Assembly: GCA_006937955.1 (NCBI GenBank)
Contig: SSNP01000137.1
Span: 781,129-845,128 of the forward strand
Reading direction: 5' to 3'
Source of the DNA: Pachypanchax playfairii
Lineage: Eukaryota; Chordata; Actinopteri; Cyprinodontiformes; Aplocheilidae
Length of the DNA: 64,000 nucleotides
Shown: positions 55,501 through 64,000 of the stretch, in pieces
Numbering within the stretch: the stretch's first letter is position 1
Layout: each line of letters starts with the position of its first letter
Notes under the pieces: generated by a model
Database searches by the model: none
What the model saw: only the letters and a program-made list of their open reading frames with translations
What the model was told of the DNA's origin: nothing
Translations under genes and position numbers: made by a program

Positions 55501-57334
55501 AGGAAAGCAGGATAAACAGATTAGAAAAGGACATTAGATGGATAACTGGGTTAGTAAGGACATCAGCTCTAATGGGCAAATGTCCTTCACAAGTATCTCC
55601 TTATGATTAATACAAAGTGATACCAATAACTGTGGGATTTCTGGGAAACAGAATATCATGGCAGGCCTAATTTAAATCAAATAAACAAACAAATAAACAT
55701 AAATAAGACATGTACATATTACAGTATACCAGACATGCAAGTATGTCTGTATTTTTCTGGCCTCTCAGTGAAACCTGTGGTGTCCAATCCACTTTCCCAT
55801 TTGTTTTAAAAGTCCCTCCACTTCAGTATAGGCTGGGTAAAGTCTGGACAATAATATTAAGTTGTGAGAGGCCCTTGACACTTGTATATATTCTGAAGCG
55901 TCTGTATTTTCCTTACTTTAAGGAGGTGAAAGATCCTCATGAGAACCCCGATTTTATTTAGAACAATTGTTTTATGTGCCATGACAGTGCATATACGCAT
56001 GCATTGTTCTAAACATGTCCCCTAATGTTAAAGCAGTACTAAATAACTTTTCTGCTATTCCCAAGCTGTCGTAAACAACTGTTTCTCAGACGGCCATTGC
56101 AAGAACCGGTGTTCTGTCAAAACATGCCACCTGTTGAGATGTGCTACCGATTCCTTCTGCACATGTTCCGTTACACAGTCTTGACTTCAATAAACAGATT
56201 TAATGTTTATTTTTGTTTCTATATTTTTCCATAAATAAATGCTCCCAGGACAGAAACACTAAATATGATGTTATTTTTACTTTCTTTACATTGTCAGAGC
56301 AACAGGCAAATGTTTGGACACACCCAGAGGAGAAGGACCCAACAATGGTCGATAAGGACCCAGAGGGCTTTTATATAGAAAATATCAGGGAAGTATCATA
56401 AAAATATGTTTAAATAATTTACAGGACACACTCGCCATAAACAAGAATACTGTATAAACTTCTAATGACATCTCGTTATGAAATAAGTTGCCAATTGGCA
56501 CTACGGCGGCATTTTATGACAGAACACCATCATGGCCGCAATCCGAGCCACTTAACTTATTTAGTCTATTGTAAAGCCATCGGAGGCATCCAGGGTGTCT
56601 AATATGAAGCTGAACATTTTCTTCAGTGAGTATGCACTCAGACAAGTTTCATAATCGTACCTTAAAGTTGTAAAAGTTATTTTTTACTGCTTTAAATAGA
56701 GAAATTTACCAGAAGTAAACACCTTGCCTTCACCACATATTCTTTCAACATATCCCTTTGCACCAACCAAAGCCAGACCGCTTTCCCATTTCAGTTCTCA
56801 TTTTAAATTAGACTGCTCTCATGAACGAACCTGTCTGAACTTACATGTTCTGAGTTGAAGTCGAACAGAATAACAGACAGTCAGGATCTTCTCTGGATCA
56901 CTCCAGAGATAAAAGCATTAAAACTGAGCTGTGTACAAATCCATGCAGACACTTCGCCTGACAAAAACACGTCTTCATGTGGAAGCCTGAAGAGAGAAAC
57001 AGTCTGATTCAATAAGTGACTAACTCACACTGTGTTCTGCTTAATTGCAATGTCTTTCGGGGGTAAATAGAAACAAGCAACTATAATTTGTGTCATTACG
57101 ACACATTGTTGGACAACAGTATTTCCTGAAGCTGTTTTGTGTTTGCCAACAAAATATACAGACAGACTATAGAGGGGGGGAAAGGTGTTTGAATTTATGT
57201 TTCCATGGTGATTATTTACATTCTTCTTTGGTTTGGCAGAGTGTGACAGCACGCAGGATGAGTGCGGGAAAAAATTAAGGAGAAAAAAATGAGTAAAATA
57301 CCCAGCAGCCACGTCGGCAGCCGAAAGCAATTTC

Positions 57335-57500
57335 TTCATCTAAATTTAGTTATGCAAAGCTTATAGGCATCATCAGCATTTGGTAATTAGTTTTATAATT
57401 ACTGCTGTTTTCTTCTCCCTCTGTCATTTCATTTTTCTCTACACTGCAACTGGGGAATCAAAACATCTCACACTTGCAGCTGGACAAATTACTCTCTGTT
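57335..57500. promoter_or_regulatory. Candidate conserved non-coding block
   Basis: TTATGCAAAGCTTATAGG contains an octamer-like ATGCAAA, followed by GGTAATTAGTTTTATAATTA and a CAGCTG-like E-box near 57478. The region is complex and free of transposon ends. Confidence 0.25.
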
Positions 57501-57979
57501 TATTAAGTGTGAGCTCACACGGCTAGTGGTTTTAGCCGGCAGACAGAGCAACATCTGCGTTGCAGAGCCAAGTGGCGGTTAGCTGAGAGGCAAAACTAAC
57601 ACTGTAGGTTTCCACGGCAGCAGAGCTGAAGCAGCATTTGACAAGTTTATTATGCAGAGAAGCTGCAGCTGCATAGCCGCTTCTTTTTAGTTTTAAGATG
57701 ATGAGATATAGGTAGAGGGCTGAAGTTAGTACTGCAGCATAAGAAGCATTTGAGAACAAAACAACCATCGTCAATGTAAACATAGTGTAATTCATATTAA
57801 AGTTCCAAATACTTTGATTCATCACTGCTCTAATTGTGGCGAGAAGTTCTGTTCTGTTATATTAGATCTCAGCTGAGATCCGATGGAAAGGAGGGGTTAG
57901 ATCCATTTGACACCTCCAGGTTGCATCTCAGACTGTCCAGCCTGGTCCGGTTCTGGGAAGAGGTCACGTTTCTCTTTAA

Positions 57980-58575
57980 AGCTGCTATACTTGATTTGCA
58001 TAACAAATTAGCTTAGCATTTTTTTTTCATGCCCATTAAAAACGTTTTAACACAGCATGGAGAAAAATATGTTGTGAAGATTACAAAAAAAGACGAAAAA
58101 AATAGTGGTTCTCCCGTATTTGTCTAAAAACATCAACCAATCAAATGGTTCGGCCCGAAAGGAATGATTGGACAGTCTCTCCAGTCATACGGACTTCCGC
58201 ATTTATTTGGCTTCTGTGCTCCTAAAAAACTGAGACATATTACTGCAGAACACCACTGCTGGGAGTGTTCGCTGCTCTACCATGTCACAGCAGGAGAAAC
58301 AGCCGCCAGCTGGTTCCACGTCAGGTTCAGGACAAAGTAACAATTAATGTTAGTTGTTCGTTGTTATATTGTTTTCACTTACCGGTGATTCCGCCATGTT
58401 ACGGTACTTGAATGAACTGTGGACCAGTGTCTTGCACTCGGTCGTCTTTTGGGGCTACGCGTGTTTCCAAACCTGAGGGGGCGTGGCTTAGGAATTCTAC
58501 CCGACGGGAGGGGCGAGAGTTCTGTGACTTTGTTGACAGTCTAAGCTAGGCAATCTGAAATCAGGTATATCAGCT
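57980..58575 (+). mobile_element. TTAA element, AGCTGCTATAC family
   Basis: TTAA at 57976-57979 and 58576-58579. The left end is AGCTGCTATACTTGATTT and the reverse complement of the right end AGCTGATATACCTGATTT, 16 of 18 identical. It is 596 bases. The interior has a promoter-like GC-richer half and a short frame (58282-58347). It shares the TTAA/AG signature with the three other families in the window. Confidence 0.85.
58282..58347 (+). CDS. Short first-exon-like frame inside the TTAA element
   Basis: ATG 58282 opens a 21-codon frame MSQQEKQPPAGSTSGSGQSN plus one residue, ending TAA. A weak donor (AAAGTAACA) lies just before the stop. It is Ser/Gly/Pro-rich and has no domain. It could be a truncated leader exon of an autonomous relative or chance. 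It is reported because two other TTAA elements here also keep start-codon/donor segments. Confidence 0.2.
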   Translation: MSQQEKQPPAGSTSGSGQSNN

Positions 58576-58579
58576 TTAA

Positions 58580-60844
58580 GCTGCATTTTCAGGGCAGAAC
58601 TTACGTATGTGTATAATTGTGCATTTACAAACAGTGAAACATTTTTAAACAAACCTGGATTTTAGGACAATGATAATGTCACACCTGACAGATGATACTG
58701 TCCACTCCCTCTAAATAGAAATTAATACAAGTAAACCATGAAACAAACATGAGTTTACTTCAGGACGTTTTTCATTCTTTACAGAGCATTTAATCTGTGT
58801 TCAGTTCTTTCTCATAATGCTTCAATTTGAAAGGAGGCTCATACTGTTCAGCAGGACAGAGCTGAATCACTGTTGGACTGCAGCCGGCAGACTGTCGGGG
58901 AGGTAGGAGGCATCTGATGTGAGTGTAGTGTTTATCTGGGTGTTGGGGTCACTGTGTTCCCTTAGTATAATGGAGGAAGCCATTAGCCCAGCCAGCAGGC
59001 TGTATCATAAAAAAGTCAGCTGGTACAAAGAGATGAGATGGATCATAACGAAACGAGACTCCTGCTGCTCCCCCTCTCTGTCTCTCAGCTTCACTGATAG
59101 CCTCTGTCTCTCTAATTGACTCTTGTTTATTTTTCACTCTTTCTCTCTATGTTGTCTTTATCTCTCTAATTCTTCTACTCAGTCTCTTTCTTTAGGTGCT
59201 TCTCTTTATGTTTTCTCCTCATTCAGTGTCTCAGAAGAAACCGTTTTAATAAGCAGGAAGCTGCTTTTGCACTAAATGTCACACTGGTTGTATATAATAC
59301 TAAGTGAATGCTGGATACACATAAATACACTTGAGAATACAATAAGGTCATTTTAAGAATCTTGATGCCCTAAAAGATGTCTTAATATGTTTGGGTTTTT
59401 TTAGCCTTGTTGGTTTATATTATTGTCAAGAAAATGAAATATATGTAAAGTACATTATGATGAGACTCTCTACCTCTGGACTTTCAATCCAAACTGAACA
59501 ACCTCATTTGTTACTATAAAGACTTCAGCCACCTAGCAGTGCAGTTTGTTCGGTCATTAGCATGTTCAGATACAAAAGACTCACGTCTGAGAACGTATAA
59601 AACTATTTAGGACTGGGCTCCATCAGCTTTTCAGAAAGCCTTCCATTCTGTATATTCATAATTTAATGTAACTGCTTTAAAATAACATGATGAGTTGCAG
59701 ACACTGTATCATCTTCTCCAAACTGATGGCAACTCTACCTCTTTGGTTTGAAATGCAATTTGGAACTAAAACAAGGGGCACAATGGTGTGTCTATCGCAA
59801 AAAAGATTGAAAACATTTTTTTACATTACATCCTGTAGACATTCATAGAGTATATTGTGTGAACTCAAAATATAAACTCAACTAACTTTGACAATTTGTA
59901 AAATATTCATTTTGCATGTCTCCAACAGTCATTGAGTATGAAGCCCTGGACAGTTCTTCAGGTACCTTCGTTGTAACAAATACAAATGTCATTTATGTTT
60001 TGTTGTTTGCAAAAAAGTCTTGTAAAAGTATTTTCTACCTGTATCAATTATAGATTATTTGAACAAGTAACTCAAAAACTGACAAGCTGTATAGACAATT
60101 CTAAGATATGTCATGCATTGCAATTTTGTAATAATAATACAATGATTAACTCAATAAAGTGTGTGTATGCATGAGTGTGAGAGTGTGTAATAGTAAAACG
60201 TGTTGTTTTGTGCAGATATGTTTACAACATGAGCAGTATCTGTGTGTGTTTGTGAAAAGTGAAGTGTGTTCAAAATATGTTTTTATTTAGCTGCAAGTGT
60301 GTGCGTGATTGTTTTGCATGGAGTACTCTGTGTGTATGAGTCTGTGTGTGTGGGTGGATATCTTGATTTTAGACTGACTCATGAAGTGTGGCATTTCAGT
60401 GTCTGCTCTTCTCTGCATGCATAATGAATAGCCAGGTGTTTGGTGGAAGGGTCTCACACAAGCACACACACATAAATACATGTACATATATGCAACAGAC
60501 TGTCAGACAAACATTCAGAAGCTGAAACTCAATCACACACTGTTGGACCCACTAATACTGCACGCATATGTGCAATCACAAAGCTTGGTTTACATTTCCA
60601 CAAACACACTGCCAGTCAAGAGTTTTTAAATTCTATGGTCAGTACCATAAACACACAAACATGCACATGTGCATGCATGTGCACACACACACACACACAC
60701 ATACTGGGTATCAGGATGCTTCAAAGGTCACAGTTGTTTGTGTGGACTCCTGTAGCAGATGTGGAGATTCTCTGACAGGATGTCAAAACCTCCAACACTA
60801 AACAGTAGAAGAGCAACTGATGGGTCAATTACTGCAAAGGTCAA
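58580..60844. other. No gene recognised
   Basis: CT-rich tract at about 59065-59220, TG-rich stretches at 60160-60360 and CA microsatellite at about 60681-60700. No domain-bearing frame. Confidence 0.45.
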
Positions 60845-61850
60845 TAACAGAGGAGAGAGGAGGAATTGTGACCTTAATGTGGTGGAGGGGTTTGAGTACC
60901 ACCATGATCCTGGGTGCTATGTTGTTTGGGGCAAAAGACAACATAGCTAGTGCCTGATGGTTGAGTCTTAGCTCCTGGAACTTGGCCAGGCTCAGCCAAG
61001 ACTGAGCTTATACAGGCTACGGTAAGCCACCTCCACTTGGACTTGTCACCTGCTTGGAGGAAAATCAAGGTCAGGTAAAGAGACAGCCAAGTGGCAGGCA
61101 ATCAGGCTGAGCACCTCAGTGTTAACACCAATATCCCAGAACCCTACAAAAAACCTCTTTTGGTGCATATCGCCATAGATAATAACACCAGGCAGACTAT
61201 TAGTCCATTTACTGCTGGTTTCTTGCATGGACGTTTTTTGTAAAATATATTTTATGGCATATTTTTATTGTCAAAGTTGCAAATGTATATTCAGCACGTG
61301 CAAACTGAACATAGGGAGGGAGTATGGGCACCTCAGTAGGAATGACATTTTAGAGGGATTCGTGGTGTTAAAGTTCTCCCCAGTGAACAACAGGGTGGCT
61401 TCAAGTTGGAAGATGCATAGTACCAGGACTTTGTAGAGTTTCTGGATGTTGTACTACATGGGGTGCCATCTGAGGATTCTGTCCACTGTTCTGGGGGACT
61501 TTAATGCTCCTGCTGGCAATGATGGAGTTACCTGAAGGAGAGACTGGGAGGAAGTTAGAAAGACCTGGTAAACCCAAACGAGTAGTGAGAGTATACTGGA
61601 AACATCTGGAAGAAGCCCCTGTCTGTTGTGGTGACAGCTGGAAGATCTGTTGATGGACACCAGCAGTGATGGAAGCAGCCAAGCTGAAAGACTGAGACCT
61701 TTGGGGCAGCCAAGACTCCTGAAGCAGCAGACAGCAACCTTGTAGCTAGAAGGACAATGGCTTCTGTGCTTCCAGAAGCTAAAAGTTGTATGTGGGAAAA
61801 AATCAGAGAGGCAATGAAGAAAAACTCCGGTTGGGTCCAAAGAGGTTTGG
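60845..61850 (+). pseudogene. RTE-like LINE 5' region: UTR and endonuclease/linker remnant
   Basis: The 5' part (about 60880-60960; GTGGAGGGGTTTGAGTACCA, GGTGCTATGTTGTTTGGGGC) matches the 5' end of a fish LINE I recall by pattern. Then come VLGDFNAPAGNDG (61494-61526), the DFNAH..ND motif of the apurinic-type endonuclease; GKPKRVVRVYWKHLEEAPV (about 61567-61623); WTPAVMEAAKLKD (61653-61691); and in another frame PEAADSNLVARRTM and EKIREAMKKN. These are in the order of the endonuclease-to-RT linker of that family. Stops and frame changes are many and most of the endonuclease is lost. A foreign segment at 61161-61218 interrupts it. Confidence 0.7.
61161..61218 (+). repeat. Dispersed segment, copy B (shared with 48332-48390)
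   Basis: TGGTGCATATCGCCATAGAT through ATTAGTCCATTTACTGCTGG, the inverse of 48332-48390 with a handful of differences. It sits inside LINE-derived sequence, suggesting an insertion. Confidence 0.6.
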
Positions 61851-62934
61851 ACTCTTGCTAAGCTTGCTAAGGTTTGGTTTGGCTTGAAATATAGCATTTT
61901 GTGTTGTTATCCTGTTTGAATGGTGATGGAGAAATGCACCTCTGCACATTCCATATGTTTCATCCTGAAAACTGAGACTAAGGTTGCTTTTAGCATTCAA
62001 TTGTGAGGCTCTTCAGTAGGAGAACGAATGAGGACAGAGGGCTTAAGAGCAAAAAAGAGAGATTGAGATGAGCAGGACATTTTGGAAGAGGAAGAAGAAA
62101 GACAAAACATGAAGACAGTAAAGTGTGAAGATTTGGGATAAAATATAACTTTGGATGTTCTTAGTAGGTCAAAACCGGAAGAACATGGAGTTATCAGTGG
62201 AAGCACAAAACACATACACAAACATACACAGCTGTCTTCATTACCTGAACCAATGCAGCGCACCAACAAAAAAAGGCCAAAAACAATAACTCTCTTTGTT
62301 CCAAAAAATCTTGAACATACACACAAATAGTAAAAAGTCCCACACATTAACACTGTCTCTCTCACACAAACATATACCCACGTACTTCAAGGGGAGGATA
62401 TTCATTAATTAGTGTCAGTCAATAAAATGGACAGAAAAGACAACCTGAGACACACAACCTTACAGCAAATATGTGTTTACATGTACTTTGCAAGGTTTCT
62501 GGGTGTGGGCATGGGTGGGAGGGACATTCTGATGAAATTGTTGTGTGTTTGACATTTATTTGCAAGGTGAGAGCAGCCTCACATCAATCTGTATGCATCT
62601 TAATGATGGCTTCTTATTCATGAGCACTTAAAAAATAACACCAAGACTGAATTAAAGTATAGACTCTTTCCAAAGTATGAAATAAACAACTGTTTACATT
62701 TGTCAAAATCACATTTTTACAAACTTCTGAACATCAATAACTGATGCAAAACCAAGTCTGCAACACCCTGACCAAACACATCACAAATGTTCTTTAATGT
62801 CCAATTTAAACTTTAGTACAGAATAAAAGATTAAAAACTATTTATTCAACTGCATACAAATTGTACCTCAAATTCAAATAAAATAAAATTTCTAACATTT
62901 TATTAATCTCCAAAAGGTTTTCCATTATGATTTT
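61851..62934. other. No gene recognised
   Basis: The minus-strand frame 61997-62365 is Cys/Phe/Ser-rich, without a domain or splice signals, and is not called. The rest is AT-rich. Confidence 0.45.
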
Positions 62935-63515
62935 AACTTTTCAAAACATCCTCCTTCAGGAAAATCAGTTCAAGAGGATCTAGATCAGCCCCCAGAACAG
63001 AACCAGCCTTCTGCTTGCTCTGATGCTGCTCTTTCAAAATATGACTGCAGATGTGATCACACTCTGCAGTTCAGTCTGTTGTCCAGGTGAACACCAGGTA
63101 TTTATACTCCTCCACTTCTTCTCTGAGATGGAAATGGGTTTTGGCATGTTGCTGCTCTTCCTAAAATCCAAAATTATCTCATTTGTCATGTTCATATTCA
63201 AGATGATTGTTTCCACACCAGGCCACAAAGCGGTCCACCAGTTCTCTGTACTCAGTCTCTTAACCATTTCTAATCCAACCAACAACTGCAGAGTCATCAG
63301 AGTATTTCTGCAGATGGCAGGACTCTGACCTGTACTGAAAGTCTGAAGTGTACAGAGTGAAAAGGAATGGTGAGAGTACAGTCCCCTGTGGTGCTCCTGA
63401 TCGCCTGGTCAAGCATACAACTCGTCAGTCTCACAAACTGTGGTCTGTTTGTCAGGTAGTCTTTAATCCAGATGATGGTGGAGGCCTCCACCTGTGATCG
63501 TCATCTGTTTGGTTT
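62935..63515 (-). pseudogene. L2-like LINE reverse-transcriptase remnant
   Basis: On the minus strand, starting near 63490: ASTIIWIKDYLTNRPQFVRL, the segment before the GxPQG motif; then GDCTLTIPF, a ruined 'G.PQGTVLSPFLF' block; then in another frame NMTNEIILDFRKS (about 63160-63200, the K-T-E-x-V-x-D-F-R motif after the FADD box); and ISISEKKWRSINTW. The order and spacing are those of the RT of fish L2-like LINEs. Multiple frames and stops show it is dead. The linker fragment at 1-252 could be from the same LINE type. Confidence 0.7.
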
Positions 63516-64000
63516 AGTTCCTTTAACCTCTTAAAGCCAATCACCCCCAGTACCAGTGGCTGGCTGCACTTCCTTTAAATAACCTCCAACTAAACATGTA
63601 TTGATAAATACATGCAGTATATCAATGTAAAGGTAAGAAGTTCATTTAAAACACCAGAATAACTTTTCAACCTAAAATTTGCACAGCTCCAACAACAAGC
63701 AACTAAATGAAAGAGAAGCAAAACACAACAGATGAATGATTGTAAAAACTGACACAGAGTTTGTTTAGTAGACACTAACTGAACAACCAACATGCTGTTG
63801 GAAACCCCAGAGTCTACAGATTACAACAATCTAAGTTCTATCACTCTACATAAAACACTCTGTGAACCAGCAGCAAAACAGTAGAAAACAAACAAAACTT
63901 CCTCCAAGTTTTGTCTTACCTTTGCTGTTTTGAAATCCTAAATCCCCTTCTGAACTCAACTTTCCATCATAGTCTGTTCCTCTATTGTTCCTATACTGAT
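63516..64000. other. No gene recognised
   Basis: AT-rich sequence to the window edge with no repeat ends or domains. Confidence 0.5.

Larger units (their letters stand above)
54653..57975. other. No gene recognised; two candidate conserved blocks
   Basis: T homopolymer at about 54868-54884. The blocks at 55265-55500 and 57335-57500 are listed separately. The remaining frames (for example 57025-57339 and 57532-57825) have no domain. Confidence 0.45.

Noticed and set aside
61997..62365. 122-codon minus-strand frame
   Set aside because: It has low-complexity Cys/Phe/Ser composition, and nothing in neighbouring sequence supports an exon.

Overview
The window reads as vertebrate, specifically ray-finned (teleost) fish, nuclear DNA. 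It is AT-rich and intron-like or intergenic. It carries Tc1/mariner elements of types familiar from fish, many TIR-flanked non-autonomous DNA elements, two tRNA-derived SINEs, worn L2-like and RTE-like LINE pieces, and long GT microsatellites. I found no convincing host gene: no run of conserved coding exons, no rRNA or genuine tRNA gene. Every coding sequence I can support belongs to a transposable element. All assignments rest on reading alone; no database was searched.

Layout. 1-10 kb: an L2-like LINE scrap; a complete TTAA-flanked element (1601-2370) that encloses an exon-like reading frame; two copies of a second TTAA family (2751-3211 and 5626-6211); a ~140-base near-perfect palindrome (4092-4234); a 59-base pure G run (5063-5121); a probable third TTAA element carrying a frameshifted THAP zinc finger (7332-8286); and a 700-base long-TIR element (9460-10159). 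10-18 kb: a pogo-type deletion derivative that still encodes the transposase C-terminal segment, a reverse-transcriptase LINE remnant interrupted by another insertion, a Tc1 remnant, and a hAT-type MITE with an 8-base duplication.

18-39 kb: two nearly identical 1.6-kb Tc1 elements in opposite orientation (18180-19773, frameshifted; 37314-38915, intact 340-aa DD34E transposase). Between them lie a SINE, a TTAA MITE, a 4.2-kb TATGG pentamer satellite with higher-order structure (25988-30203) and several MITEs. 39-44 kb: a repeat bounded by GT microsatellites, a TTAA element copy interrupted by a deleted hAT/BED element, and an intact Tc1-like element with DD36E spacing (42333-43553). 44-64 kb: mostly single-copy-looking AT-rich DNA with scattered MITEs, a SINE, and three LINE remnants.

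How the parts relate. At least four families share a TTAA target duplication and 5'-AG termini. This is the signature of the Kolobok/T2 group, whose autonomous members encode THAP-type transposases; one of these elements here carries a THAP fragment and another a distinct spliced exon. The most interesting signals are this TTAA cluster, the TATGG satellite, the palindrome and the poly-G tract. The two intact Tc1-group transposases suggest fairly recent transposition. Several short blocks without repeat character look like possible conserved non-coding elements, but that is only a visual impression.
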